Numbered from the stretch's first letter, positions 1-8,524 are shown. The stretch: DNA of 59,108 nucleotides from Bradyrhizobium sp. ARR65 (GCF_000472385.1 NZ_AWZU01000026.1:1-59108); one strand, 5' to 3'. A program made the numbers and translations. Notes: generated by a model from the letters alone, not told the origin.

Positions 1-2
1 AG

Positions 3-224
3 CCGGTAACAGCTTTCAACGAGTCCAAGGGAATTGCAGAAAACTGCCCCGGTATGGTCCCTTGGATCTGTCGAGATGTTGTTGGTCGCTATCATTGTTG
101 GTCCGACCGTACACCAGCCTATTGGTTCGAAGCATTACCTGCCCACGGCAGCAAGCTTGTTGGTACTCCCACTGCTGCGCCAAATTCAATGCCGCACAGC
201 GGCTTCGTTCAATCGCAAAAATGA
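3..224 (+). CDS. Possible 3' end of a gene cut by the window edge
   Basis: Reading frame 3 is open from the first base to a TGA at 222-224 and gives 73 residues with a protein-like composition (for example VPWICRDVVGRYHCW and TPAYWFEALPAHG). No family is recognised. A second frame is open over the same stretch, but its composition is rich in C, S, R and W and looks like a shadow. An open frame of this length can occur by chance in GC-rich DNA, so this is a weak call. The 200 bases between it and the next gene show nothing recognisable. Confidence 0.28.
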   Translation, partial: PVTAFNESKGIAENCPGMVPWICRDVVGRYHCWSDRTPAYWFEALPAHGSKLVGTPTAAPNSMPHSGFVQSQK

Positions 225-427
225 AATTGCAAGATTTCGGGCCTTCAAACCCAAAAAGCTTGCAATCTCAAACCTCGCTCCGCTCCCAAAATCGACTCCC
301 GCTCAACGGCTTGGGAGGTACTTCACTGTCGACTACCTAAATTTAATCCGGAACCGCACTACAGGCGACATGGAACCGGCTTACATCTTTGAGCGCGCTT
401 TCCAAGAGAAGCCGCTGGAGACAGACC

Positions 428-1282
428 ATGAACCCGCAAGAACGCCAATTGGTTGACGAACTTTTCAACCGGCTCGCCCAGCTCGAGAGCGCGCCGCGTG
501 ATCCCGACGCTTCGGCTGCCATCGCAGAAGGCTTGCGAAAGGCGCCGAATGCCATCTACCCCCTCGTGCAAACGGTGCTGCTGCAGGATGAAGCCTTGAA
601 GCGCGCCAACGCGCACATCGAGCAATTGGAAGCGGCGCACGCGCAGCAACAGCAGCCATCCGGCGGCAGTTTTCTGGATTCTATGCGCGATGCCATTTTT
701 GGACCGGGCAGTTCCGGCCAGGCCGATCAGGCCCAGCAGCGCGGTTCGGTGCCCAATGTGCCGCCGCCTGCAAGCCGCCCGGTATGGAATAGCGGCCAGG
801 TGGCGCAGCAGGCGCAAGCGCCAGGCTACGGCCAGCCGGGCTATGGCGCACCGCCCTACGGCGCGTCTTCCTATGGCGCTCCTCCGTTCGGCGGTGCCGG
901 CGGCTCCTTCCTCGGTACCGCAGCGGCAGCCGCGGCAGGCATGGTCGGCGGTTCGCTGCTGATGAGCGGCATCCGCAACATGATGGGCGGCTCGCATTAC
1001 GGCTTCGGCGCGCCGACGACGGTGGTCGAGCCGACAACCGTGGTCGAGGACCGCGGCAGCCCGTGGGGCAATCAGCCGGACAATTCGCTGGCGCGTGATG
1101 CCGGCATCAACGACATCGGCTCCTCGCGCGAGGGTCGCGACGACAATTCGCGCTCCTCCCTGTTCGACCAGACCTCGAACGATCAGACGGACTACGGCGA
1201 CGATCGCGACAACACGGACAATGACGATTTCGCCGATAATGGCGACTTCGGCGACGATGACGGCGGCAACGACTACGCCTGA
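428..1282 (+). CDS. DUF2076 domain-containing protein
   Basis: Protein of 284 residues. The N-terminal 75 residues (starting MNPQERQLVDELFNRL) are a charged helical region typical of DUF2076 proteins. A Gly/Tyr/Pro-rich segment with repeated YG and PYG motifs follows, then an Ala/Gly-rich hydrophobic stretch around GTAAAAAAGMVGG that may be membrane-active, and finally a very acidic Asp/Asn-rich tail. The start at 428 is preferred over an in-frame ATG at 389 because GGAG lies just upstream (417-420) and family members begin with this motif. Function is unknown; the family is often described as periplasmic or ligand-binding. It is monocistronic. Confidence 0.85.
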   Translation: MNPQERQLVDELFNRLAQLESAPRDPDASAAIAEGLRKAPNAIYPLVQTVLLQDEALKRANAHIEQLEAAHAQQQQPSGGSFLDSMRDAIFGPGSSGQADQAQQRGSVPNVPPPASRPVWNSGQVAQQAQAPGYGQPGYGAPPYGASSYGAPPFGGAGGSFLGTAAAAAAGMVGGSLLMSGIRNMMGGSHYGFGAPTTVVEPTTVVEDRGSPWGNQPDNSLARDAGINDIGSSREGRDDNSRSSLFDQTSNDQTDYGDDRDNTDNDDFADNGDFGDDDGGNDYA

Positions 1283-1364
1283 GCGCCGATGATATCTTGA
1301 ACACGGAAGCGGCCGCTCTTCTGGGTGGCCGCTTCTGCTTTTCCTGACGGACCCCAATCCAGGC

Positions 1365-1503
1365 CCGTCACCCTTAAGGCGCGAGCGCAGCCAGCCTCGA
1401 AGGGCGACGGCCGGCTGCCGCTTCAGGGGCCGCTCATCCTTCGAGCCTCGCTTTGCGAGCACCTCCAGCGACAAACGGCGGAGCCGTTTGCGCGGGGATG
1501 ACG
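1365..1503. repeat. Interspersed palindromic repeat, 'catccttcga' type
   Basis: This intergenic stretch contains CTCATCCTTCGAG, a short inverted repeat around CCTCGCTTTGCGAG, and ends in GGGGATGACGG. It matches the layout of short extragenic palindromic repeats scattered in Bradyrhizobium-like genomes. A related diverged copy is at 19678-19783. It lies between two convergent genes. Confidence 0.55.
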
Positions 1504-1552
1504 GTTTGAGATGGGCGCCCGCGTCAGTCCAAAACGATCACGCTCCAGGCGC

Positions 1553-2350
1553 TCACAGCACGATGACCTTGGCGCCAACATTGACGCGGCCGTAGAGATC
1601 GATCACGTCCTCATTGCGCATGCGGATGCAGCCTGAGGACACATTGGTGCCGATGGTCCAGGGTTCGTTAGAACCGTGGATGCGATAGAGAGTCGAGCCC
1701 AGATACATCGCGCGGGCGCCGAGCGGGTTTTCCGGCCCGCCTGCCATGTGGCGCGGCAGGTCGGGGCGGCGCGCCAGCATCTCCACCGGCGGCGTCCAAT
1801 CCGGCCATTCGCGCTTGGCGGTGATCGTCTTGACGCCGGACCAGGTAAATCCGGGACGGCCGACGCCGATACCATAGCGCAACGCCTTGCCGTTGCCCTC
1901 GACGAGAAACAGGAACTTGTTCGGCGTATCGATCACGATGGTGCCGGGACCTTCCTTGCCGTCATATTCGACCTCCTGCTTTTCATATTTCGGATCGAAC
2001 GGAGGCTGCGTCGGATAATAGCCTTGATCCTGCGGATAGAGCTGCTGCTGCGGCTGCGCCGGCGCATAAGCCGGCACGTAGTAAGAGGGCTGCTGTTGAT
2101 AAATCGGCTGCTGCGGCTGGTAGCGCGGGTCCTGTACCGGCCGGTCGCCGAACAGGAATTCGATGAAGCCGCCGCCCAGGTTTGAGCGCTCGGCATAAGC
2201 CGTGCGTATCGGCGCAGTCGGCTGAGGCGGATGGGCGTAGATGACGGTGGGGCCGGGAGGGCTTGCGGCGTCGATCGCCATTGCATGATCAATGCCTGTG
2301 CCGAGAAGGGACGCGCCGGCAAGAAGCGCGAGAGAAGTTCTTTTCAACAT
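1553..2350 (-). CDS. L,D-transpeptidase (YkuD domain), exported
   Basis: A periplasmic peptidoglycan-modifying enzyme of 265 residues. It starts MLKRTSLALLAGASLLGTG, a signal peptide. A Pro/Gln/Tyr-rich linker (about residues 60-125) follows, then a C-terminal YkuD catalytic domain with RIHGSNEP and the active-site motif SSGCIRM (Cys near residue 241). Family members form 3-3 crosslinks or attach proteins to peptidoglycan; which activity applies here is not visible. The start at 2350 is chosen over the longer frame (2392) because the signal peptide begins there. It is transcribed divergently from the CheZ-like gene. Confidence 0.92.
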   Translation of the reverse strand: MLKRTSLALLAGASLLGTGIDHAMAIDAASPPGPTVIYAHPPQPTAPIRTAYAERSNLGGGFIEFLFGDRPVQDPRYQPQQPIYQQQPSYYVPAYAPAQPQQQLYPQDQGYYPTQPPFDPKYEKQEVEYDGKEGPGTIVIDTPNKFLFLVEGNGKALRYGIGVGRPGFTWSGVKTITAKREWPDWTPPVEMLARRPDLPRHMAGGPENPLGARAMYLGSTLYRIHGSNEPWTIGTNVSSGCIRMRNEDVIDLYGRVNVGAKVIVL

Positions 2351-2674
2351 CGACGTACCCTGTACTGGTTCGTCTGCTCGACTTCGCGGCAAGCGGGAAC
2401 GCGCTCCGCGCCGCTATGACTGGAGAATTAGATTCAAAACCGCCTCGGTTTGGTAAACGAAAGCCGCCTTTGGATTCACCACGTCCGCAACGAACGGCGG
2501 ATTCAATCGCTAGCGTTTATTTTCGATGAACGCGGCGCGGCCATGGTTAATTGCGTTCTTAATTGCCGGTTTGCCAAACGATCAGTCCGTCTTTTGCGAG
2601 AAGTTCCGGCGTGAACCCGATGTTAAAGAGCGTCTGCATAAGACTTGCGAGGAAGAAAGGTTGGGGGAGCCGTG
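2351..2674. other. Intergenic region between two divergent genes
   Basis: This 324-base stretch must hold the promoters of the L,D-transpeptidase and CheZ-like genes. Relatively AT-rich DNA lies around 2510-2580. No repeat, operator or RNA gene is recognised. Confidence 0.5.
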
Positions 2675-3448
2675 ATGGCTATTCATCGCAAGCGGTATCG
2701 GATTGAAGAAGCTATCGGCATCGACGTGCCGACAGTCGAGGAAGTCGAAGGCGGCGACGTCGGTCCGATGCACCGCGAAATCATGGCCGAACTGCGCGCG
2801 ATCCGCGCCCAGATGGCAGGCCCGAGCAAAAGCGCAGCCGCCTCGGTGCTGGCAGACACGGCCTCGCGCGAAATGGCGGAGACGCAGGCCTTGCTGGAAA
2901 CCTACCGCGCGCAGATCGAGCAATGCGAGAAGCTCAAGGTCGAGCTCGATCTGATCCACGATGCCATCAGTCGCACCAAGCGCGAGATCGCCGCGATCCA
3001 CGGCAAGAGCTTTGACGGCCAGGAGATGGCCCGTGTCAATGGCGAACTCGGCGCGGTCGCCAACGGCACCGAGCAGGCGACGCAGCGGATCCTCGAGGCT
3101 GCCGAGTTCATCGACCAGGCGGCAAGTGCGCTGGCCAAGGTGAACTCGCCGGACCAGCAGAAGATTCTCAGCGAGGATATCCAGGAGCGCGTGGTCTCGA
3201 TCTTCGAAGCCTGCAACTTCCAGGACCTGACCGGACAGCGCATCAATAAAGTGATGAACACGATGAAGTTCATCGAGCACCACATCAATGAGATGATGGA
3301 GATCTGGGGCGGCGTCGACGCCATCAAGGCGCATGCTCCGCCGATCATCGACACCCGGGCAGAGGATGAAAAATTGCTGAACGGGCCGAAGCTCGAGGGC
3401 GAGGCTGGCCACGCCTCTCAGGACGATATCGACGCCCTGTTCGACTGA
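2675..3448 (+). CDS. cheZ: Protein phosphatase CheZ-like
   Basis: Protein of 257 residues, predicted to dephosphorylate CheY-type response regulators. A long helical region (residues 30-215) carries NFQDLTGQRINKVM, in which Asp184 and Gln188 match the DxxxQ catalytic pair of CheZ. The C-terminus SQDDIDALFD resembles the CheY-binding tail after a flexible linker. ATG 2675 is chosen because GGGGGAG lies just upstream (2663-2669); an upstream in-frame start at 2645 lacks this. No che, fli or receptor genes are nearby, so the partner regulator is elsewhere and could be other than chemotactic CheY. Confidence 0.88.
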   Translation: MAIHRKRYRIEEAIGIDVPTVEEVEGGDVGPMHREIMAELRAIRAQMAGPSKSAAASVLADTASREMAETQALLETYRAQIEQCEKLKVELDLIHDAISRTKREIAAIHGKSFDGQEMARVNGELGAVANGTEQATQRILEAAEFIDQAASALAKVNSPDQQKILSEDIQERVVSIFEACNFQDLTGQRINKVMNTMKFIEHHINEMMEIWGGVDAIKAHAPPIIDTRAEDEKLLNGPKLEGEAGHASQDDIDALFD

Positions 3449-3473
3449 GCAAGATCGAAATCGCAATCAAAAC

Positions 3474-3503
3474 AAAACGCCGGCCCAGTGCCGGCGTTTT
3501 TTT
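3474..3503 (+). terminator. Rho-independent terminator after cheZ
   Basis: An 11-base-pair stem (3474-3484 with 3490-3500) around a five-base loop, followed by a T run to 3503. It lies 25 bases after the cheZ stop. Confidence 0.9.
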
Positions 3504-3507
3504 GCGC

Positions 3508-3605
3508 CGTCATTCCGGGGCGCTGGCGACGCGAGCGAACCCGGAATCTGGAGGTTGTGGCGCGCCATTCCGGGTTCGATGCTGTCGCATCGCCCCGGAA
3601 TGACG
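3508..3605. repeat. Nested palindromic repeat, 'cattccgggg' type
   Basis: The outer arms are a perfect 15-base inverted repeat (3508-3522 with 3591-3605). Nested inside is a perfect 12-base inverted repeat (3536-3547 with 3567-3578). The whole unit can fold into a long hairpin. It sits directly after the cheZ terminator and before the stop of the convergent lipoprotein gene. A degenerate relative is at 8421-8524. Confidence 0.8.
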
Positions 3606-3620
3606 TGCCATGGGACCCAA

Positions 3621-4130
3621 TCAAGCCCGCGGAGCGCAGCGGACATAGACCATGTTGCCGTAGCGGTTGGCGGCGTCCGCGTCGACGAAGCGCGTGATCA
3701 GCACGCGGCCGTCGAAGGAAATGACCTCGCGGTCCTGCTCGCCGCCAGGCGGACCGGCCGGGCCGATATAATTCTTGCCGCCGCGGCTGCCCTTCAGCCG
3801 CAGTTCCTGCGGGGTCGCCTGGTCGGCCAGATGCATGACCACGCCGCCCGAGGTGCCGGCGCCGATCACATAGGGCTGCTTGCACTGCGCCTTCGCCTGC
3901 GCCTCGGTGCGGGCTCGGTCACTGGGATTCTGGTAGGACGCCAGCCCCCATTTGCCGACCAACTCGTCGGGGCGGATGGACGCCGGCAGTTCCGGCTCAA
4001 CCCCCGGCTCAGGCGCGGGCCCCGGCGTGGAGGTGCCGAGGCTGAAGCTCGAGCACGCTCCCAGAAATATCGACAATGCCGCGACGATCGACAGGTTTCG
4101 AACCGGCCGCGCGCACCCCAAACTGACCAT
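3621..4130 (-). CDS. Putative lipoprotein of unknown function
   Basis: Protein of 169 residues. The N-terminus is a lipoprotein signal peptide ending in LGAC, so Cys26 is the likely lipidated residue. A Ser/Gly/Pro-rich linker follows, then a C-terminal domain of about 115 residues with DELVGKWGLASYQNP at its start and paired cysteines. The start at 4130 is preferred over 4247 because GGGGGAA precedes it and the lipobox is then at normal spacing. No family could be named. It is divergent from groES. Confidence 0.75.
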   Translation of the reverse strand: MVSLGCARPVRNLSIVAALSIFLGACSSFSLGTSTPGPAPEPGVEPELPASIRPDELVGKWGLASYQNPSDRARTEAQAKAQCKQPYVIGAGTSGGVVMHLADQATPQELRLKGSRGGKNYIGPAGPPGGEQDREVISFDGRVLITRFVDADAANRYGNMVYVRCAPRA

Positions 4131-4278
4131 GGTATTCCCCCGAACTGGATGGCGGTCGCACCCGCCACCAACCAAGCCTAAAACCGCCGTGGGAGCAACC
4201 ACTACCGTTCCGTGTTCCGAATTGGTCTCGTTCAACAATATCCTCACTCGTCGTCAAGAAGGGCTTGAGGCCGTTTGC

Positions 4279-4307
4279 TTGACAGGATCGGCGCCAGGCC
4301 ATATTTC
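4279..4307 (+). promoter_or_regulatory. Sigma-70-type promoter of groESL
   Basis: TTGACA at 4279-4284 and TATTTC at 4302-4307 are separated by 17 bases. The predicted start point falls just before the CIRCE-like element. An RpoH-type promoter cannot be excluded. Confidence 0.65.
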
Positions 4308-4317
4308 GGGCGCACAA

Positions 4318-4344
4318 TTAGCACTCCGAGAGCACGACTGCCAA
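4318..4344 (+). promoter_or_regulatory. CIRCE operator (HrcA site), imperfect right arm
   Basis: The left arm TTAGCACTC (4318-4326) is identical to the CIRCE consensus. After a nine-base spacer, the right arm GACTGCCAA (4336-4344) matches the consensus GAGTGCTAA at seven of nine positions. Its place just downstream of the promoter fits repression of groESL by HrcA. Confidence 0.82.
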
Positions 4345-4466
4345 CGATACGGCCTAAACAGCGCGAGCGAAGCGCGCAAGAGACGGCCGGTCACTGTTGC
4401 ACTTTCGAACCGACCTGAGCTGCGAATCAACCTGACCTGCAAAGCGAGCCTGCAAAGGGAAATGCC

Positions 4467-4763
4467 ATGGCTAAATCCAAATTTCGTCCGCTGCATGACC
4501 GCGTCGTCGTGAAACGCATCGACGCCGAGGAAAAGACCAAAGGCGGGATCATCATTCCCGATACCGCCAAGGAAAAGCCCTCCCAGGGCGAGATCATTGC
4601 GGTGGGACCCGGCGGACGCGACGAGTCCGGCAAGCTGATTCCGATCGACGTCAAGGTCGGCGATCGCGTGCTGTTCGGCAAATGGTCGGGCACCGAGGTC
4701 AAGATCGACAATGAGGAACTCCTGATCATGAAGGAGTCCGACATCATGGGCGTGCTGACCTAA
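4467..4763 (+). CDS. groES: Co-chaperonin GroES
   Basis: Protein of 98 residues, the usual length. It forms the heptameric lid of the GroEL folding chamber in the cytoplasm. FRPLHDRVVVKR at the N-terminus, the mobile-loop region KTKGGIIIPDTAKEKP and the C-terminal IMKESDIMGVL are all typical. It is preceded by a promoter and CIRCE element and followed 192 bases later by groEL, so the pair forms one stress-regulated operon. Bradyrhizobium species usually carry several groESL copies; which paralogue this is cannot be decided here. Confidence 0.98.
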   Translation: MAKSKFRPLHDRVVVKRIDAEEKTKGGIIIPDTAKEKPSQGEIIAVGPGGRDESGKLIPIDVKVGDRVLFGKWSGTEVKIDNEELLIMKESDIMGVLT

Positions 4764-4799
4764 GCTTCACGTCCGCGAAATCTACGCCTTCCACTTATC

Positions 4800-4908
4800 A
4801 TGCCCGGGCTGGACCCGGGCATCCATCGTTCTCAAGAAAGCTGCATTGCCGGGCCCACGCCGTGCCGAAACGGCTTCGGCCTCGCAGGCGGGTTCAGGCC
4901 CGGCAATG
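4800..4908. repeat. Palindromic repeat inside the groES-groEL gap
   Basis: The left part is a perfect nine-base inverted repeat (4800-4808 with 4814-4822). The right part is a perfect 11-base inverted repeat (4844-4854 with 4898-4908) that encloses a smaller hairpin near 4864-4880. The left hairpin recurs almost identically at 30117-30139. It separates the two co-transcribed chaperonin genes. Confidence 0.75.
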
Positions 4909-4955
4909 ATGTGTCGGCAAGCACAAACCTTCCGAATACTGAGGAGTTCAAACCA

Positions 4956-6599
4956 ATGGCTGCCAAGGACGTAAAATTTGCCGGCGATGCCCGCGAGCGC
5001 ATGCTGCGCGGCGTCGACATTCTCGCCAATGCCGTCAAGGTGACGCTGGGTCCGAAGGGCCGTAACGTCGTCATCGAGAAGAGCTTCGGCGCGCCCCGCA
5101 TCACCAAGGACGGCGTCACTGTCGCCAAGGAGATCGAGCTGGAGGATAAGTTCGAGAACATGGGCGCGCAGATGCTGCGCGAAGTCGCCTCCAAGACCAA
5201 CGACACCGCGGGCGACGGCACCACCACGGCGACCGTGCTGGCACAAGCGATCGTCCGCGAGGGCGGCAAGTCGGTGGCCGCCGGCATGAACCCGATGGAT
5301 CTGAAGCGCGGCATCGACATCGCGGTCGCGGCCGTGGTCAAGGACCTTGAGAAGCGGGCCAAGCCGGTTGCCTCCTCCTCCGAGGTCGCCCAGGTCGGCA
5401 CCATCTCCGCCAACGGCGATGCGGCGATCGGCAAGATGATCGCGCAGGCGATGCAGAAGGTCGGCAATGAGGGCGTCATCACGGTCGAGGAGAACAAGTC
5501 GCTCGAGACCGAGGTCGACATCGTCGAGGGCATGAAATTCGACCGCGGCTATCTCTCGCCCTACTTCGTCACCAATGCCGAGAAGATGACCGCGGAGCTG
5601 GAGGACGTCTACGTGCTGCTGCACGAGAAGAAGCTCTCCGGCCTGCAGGCGATGCTGCCGGTGCTGGAAGCGGTGGTGCAGTCGGGCAAGCCGCTCGTGA
5701 TCATCGCCGAGGACGTCGAAGGCGAGGCACTGGCTACGCTCGTGGTCAACCGCCTGCGCGGCGGCCTCAAGGTCGCGGCGGTCAAGGCGCCGGGCTTCGG
5801 CGATCGCCGCAAGGCCATGCTGGAAGACATCGCGATCCTGACTGGCGGCCAGCTCATCTCCGATGAGCTCGGCATGAAACTTGAGAATGTCACCGTCAAG
5901 ATGCTCGGCCGCGCCCGCAAGGTTGTGATCGACAAGGAGAACACCACGATCGTCAACGGCGCCGGCAAGAAGCCCGACATCGAGGCGCGCGTCGCCCAGA
6001 TCAAGGCGCAGATCGAGGAGACCACCTCCGATTACGACCGTGAGAAGCTGCAGGAGCGTCTTGCCAAGCTCGCGGGCGGTGTCGCGGTGATCCGCGTCGG
6101 CGGCGCCACCGAGGTCGAAGTGAAGGAGAAGAAGGATCGTGTCGAGGACGCGCTGAACGCGACCCGCGCGGCGGTGCAGGAAGGCATCGTCCCGGGCGGC
6201 GGCGTGGCGCTGCTGCGCGCCAAGAAGGCGGTCGGCCGCATCCACAACGATAACCCCGACGTGCAGGCCGGCATCAACATCGTGCTCAAGGCCCTGGAAG
6301 CGCCGGTCCGTCAGATCTCCGAAAACGCCGGCCTCGAAGGCTCGATCGTGGTCGGCAAGATTCTGGAGGACAAGTCCGAGACCTTCGGCTTCGACGCCCA
6401 GACCGAGGACTATGTCGACCTGGTTGCCAAGGGCATCATCGATCCCGCCAAGGTGGTGCGCACCGCGCTGCAGGACGCCTCCTCCGTCGCCGGCCTTCTG
6501 GTGACGACGGAAGCCATGGTTGCCGAACTGCCGAAGGAGCCGGCGCCGGCCGTGCCCGGCGGTGGCGGCATGGGCGGAATGGGCGGCATGGGCTTCTGA
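4956..6599 (+). CDS. groEL: Chaperonin GroEL
   Basis: Protein of 547 residues, full length for the family. It forms the double-ring ATP-driven folding chamber with GroES. Visible hallmarks are KVTLGPKGRNV, the nucleotide-binding GDGTTTATVLA, the apical domain, VPGGGVALLRA in the C-terminal equatorial domain, and a GGMGGMGGMGF tail. The reading frame extends upstream to 4800, but that part is the palindromic repeat. The true start MAAKDVKFAGDARERML is at 4956 with GAGGAG upstream. A strong terminator follows. Confidence 0.98.
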   Translation: MAAKDVKFAGDARERMLRGVDILANAVKVTLGPKGRNVVIEKSFGAPRITKDGVTVAKEIELEDKFENMGAQMLREVASKTNDTAGDGTTTATVLAQAIVREGGKSVAAGMNPMDLKRGIDIAVAAVVKDLEKRAKPVASSSEVAQVGTISANGDAAIGKMIAQAMQKVGNEGVITVEENKSLETEVDIVEGMKFDRGYLSPYFVTNAEKMTAELEDVYVLLHEKKLSGLQAMLPVLEAVVQSGKPLVIIAEDVEGEALATLVVNRLRGGLKVAAVKAPGFGDRRKAMLEDIAILTGGQLISDELGMKLENVTVKMLGRARKVVIDKENTTIVNGAGKKPDIEARVAQIKAQIEETTSDYDREKLQERLAKLAGGVAVIRVGGATEVEVKEKKDRVEDALNATRAAVQEGIVPGGGVALLRAKKAVGRIHNDNPDVQAGINIVLKALEAPVRQISENAGLEGSIVVGKILEDKSETFGFDAQTEDYVDLVAKGIIDPAKVVRTALQDASSVAGLLVTTEAMVAELPKEPAPAVPGGGGMGGMGGMGF

Positions 6600-6624
6600 C
6601 CCGGACCTGCCAAAAAATGAAATC

Positions 6625-6650
6625 GAAGGCCGCGGGCGGCCTTCTTTTTT
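6625..6650 (+). terminator. Rho-independent terminator after groEL
   Basis: An eight-base-pair GC-rich stem (6625-6632 with 6637-6644) is followed by a T run to 6650. Confidence 0.92.
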
Positions 6651-6714
6651 AGGCACGTCGCTCTTAAAACATCACCTGCTGACCTGCCCGGAATCGATGG
6701 AACAGGAACGTCAC

Positions 6715-7911
6715 ATGCGCGCGCTATTGCTTGGCCTGAGCGGCCTATTGATCACGTGGTCGGGTATTGCTCTTGCGGATACGAAGCTCCCCGCCAAGAT
6801 CACTCCCGGCGCGAACGAGATCAGATATTTCACTTCGATCGACGGGCTGATGGAAGGCAATGCCGACGCGATCCTGAAGGAGACGCGGCAGGGTAAGGCG
6901 GTCAGCGCCGCCGTGCTCGACGTCTGCTATCCCGTGGACAAGAATTCCGATCGCAAGGACCGGTTCGTCGTCAATCTTGCCGTCAACGGACCGACGCTGT
7001 CGGGCACGACGCAGAGCCTCGTGGATAAGGCGCCCGTGACGGTCAAGCTGACGCGCAGGCCGACCGGCGACACCTTCGAATTCCGCGGCCAGATCGCCAT
7101 CGGCCAAGATGTGACCGAGGTCGCCTCGACCGACAATTCCGACATCAGCGAGCGCGAGTTCCAGGACAGCCAGTCCACCGACGACGGCATCACGCCGCAG
7201 CCGAAGGACTTCACCGAAGTGTCGCCGGAGTCGGTCGGGGTGCGGGTCAAGCTGGATGCGGCGCTGGATTTCTTAAAGAGCCTGAAAGGCCAGGACGTCG
7301 AGGTCGGCGTGAGCAGCCTCGCCGTCACCTGCGACGCCATGCGTGCGGGTCAGCAGACCATCAATCTTTCTGTCGACCCCGAGCGCGCGCCAGGCCTGAT
7401 CGAGAAGGCCAGGTCCTTTCCCGGCGTGACCGCCGCCGGATGGACGACCGGCATGGTCGAGATGGATCGTGCGATCCGTATTTCCGCCGCGGACTGGCGC
7501 GACGGCGGCAAGCTGAACAAGGACAAGCTCGCAAATGCGATCGCCAATGTCCTTTCGAAGACGCTTGCGGCGAAGCTCTCCGCGTCGAACTGGAACAGCA
7601 CCACCGGCAAGCTGAAGCTGAGCTTCAAGCGGCCGAGCCAGCTCTATCCTGCCCTCGGCCTCACCGAGACGGTCGACGTGGTCGGCCTTGTCGCGCCGGA
7701 CCGGCCCGGCGCGTCGGACCGGCTGATGCTGTGGATCGGCACTCCCGCGATCTCGACCAACGATGAAAACGCCGGCGCCAAGCTCATCCTGTCGGACGAT
7801 TCCTCCGGCGAGGAGGAAGGCGATCAAAAGGACGATTCCGGCTCGATCGAAGCGCTGGCCAAGGAATTGAAGGGCCAACGCTGGGATGCCGATAAATCGA
7901 CGTGGAAATAG
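6715..7911 (+). CDS. Exported protein of unknown function
   Basis: Protein of 398 residues beginning MRALLLGLSGLLITWSG, a signal peptide ending near ALA-DT. The mature part has no recognised motif. It is mixed alpha/beta, with two conserved-looking cysteines (DVCYPVD and AVTCDAM) and an acidic Ser/Glu/Asp-rich segment near the C-terminus. ATG 6715 is preferred over the long upstream frame, which overlaps groEL; AGGAAC at 6704-6709 supports it. Probably periplasmic. It has its own transcription unit after the groEL terminator. Confidence 0.75.
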   Translation: MRALLLGLSGLLITWSGIALADTKLPAKITPGANEIRYFTSIDGLMEGNADAILKETRQGKAVSAAVLDVCYPVDKNSDRKDRFVVNLAVNGPTLSGTTQSLVDKAPVTVKLTRRPTGDTFEFRGQIAIGQDVTEVASTDNSDISEREFQDSQSTDDGITPQPKDFTEVSPESVGVRVKLDAALDFLKSLKGQDVEVGVSSLAVTCDAMRAGQQTINLSVDPERAPGLIEKARSFPGVTAAGWTTGMVEMDRAIRISAADWRDGGKLNKDKLANAIANVLSKTLAAKLSASNWNSTTGKLKLSFKRPSQLYPALGLTETVDVVGLVAPDRPGASDRLMLWIGTPAISTNDENAGAKLILSDDSSGEEEGDQKDDSGSIEALAKELKGQRWDADKSTWK

Positions 7912-7971
7912 GCGAGGCGGCTGAGGCGTGATCGCAACGAAATCTCAAACCGATCCGTATCCAGCCACATC

Positions 7972-8388
7972 TCAATTCGTGTTGATCCGGAAGCGCAGCG
8001 TTTTCGGGCCGATGAAGGACACCAGGTCGCCCTCGCGCTTCCAATTGGTGACCTGGCTCAAGGCGGCGATCAGCTCATCGTCGGCCTGAGCGCGATCGGG
8101 TGGGCAGGCACGATCCTGCATCGCGCCGGCGACGAAGATCACGGTGTTGCCGGCGATCGAGAACTGGCCCTTGCCGCCCTTGCACCACAATTCGAGAACG
8201 GTTTCGCCATTGTCGCCGATATCGAGATCGGGAATCCGTTTCGAGCCGGGCTGAGGCAACGCATCGAGTTGCATTTCCATTCCGAAGGGAAAGCTGTTGT
8301 CAGCGCGCGCCGAGACAAGAGTTGCTGTGGACGCGAGCAGGGCCAACGCCGCGCTCGCTTGGACAAGAGCTGACTTCACCAAAACCAT
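7972..8388 (-). CDS. Small exported protein, unknown function
   Basis: Protein of 138 residues. An N-terminal signal peptide (MVLVKSALVQASAALALL, cleavage near ARA) is followed by a short domain with paired cysteines (ELWCKGGKGQ and DRACPPD). The C-terminal strand pattern ending VSFIGPKTLRFRINTN is reminiscent of META/HslJ-type domains, but this is only an impression. The start at 8388 is chosen because the signal peptide begins there; the frame is open up to 8490 through repeat DNA. Convergent with the preceding exported protein gene. Confidence 0.72.
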   Translation of the reverse strand: MVLVKSALVQASAALALLASTATLVSARADNSFPFGMEMQLDALPQPGSKRIPDLDIGDNGETVLELWCKGGKGQFSIAGNTVIFVAGAMQDRACPPDRAQADDELIAALSQVTNWKREGDLVSFIGPKTLRFRINTN

Positions 8389-8420
8389 ACGACCTCGCGA
8401 ATCCTTTCCGCTATGCTTGG

Positions 8421-8524
8421 TCATTCCGGCGCGCCCGCAAAACGCGAGCGAACCCGCAATCTCGAGGTTCCCCGATGCGCGATTGGGCATCAGGTTCGCG
8501 CTTTGCGCGCCCCCGAACGACGCA
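8421..8524. repeat. Degenerate palindromic repeat, 'cattccgg' type
   Basis: It starts TCATTCCGGCGCG and contains CGCGAGCGAACCCG, as in the copy at 3508-3605, but the arms have diverged (GCGAGCGAACC against GGTTCGCGC). Confidence 0.5.

Noticed and set aside
359..1474. 371-codon minus-strand frame opposite the DUF2076 gene
   Set aside because: Unnatural Arg/Ala/Val composition and full overlap with a better supported gene.
4782..6656. 624-codon minus-strand frame opposite groEL
   Set aside because: It is the antisense shadow of groEL, caused by strong third-position GC bias; composition is His/Arg/Leu-rich with no family match.
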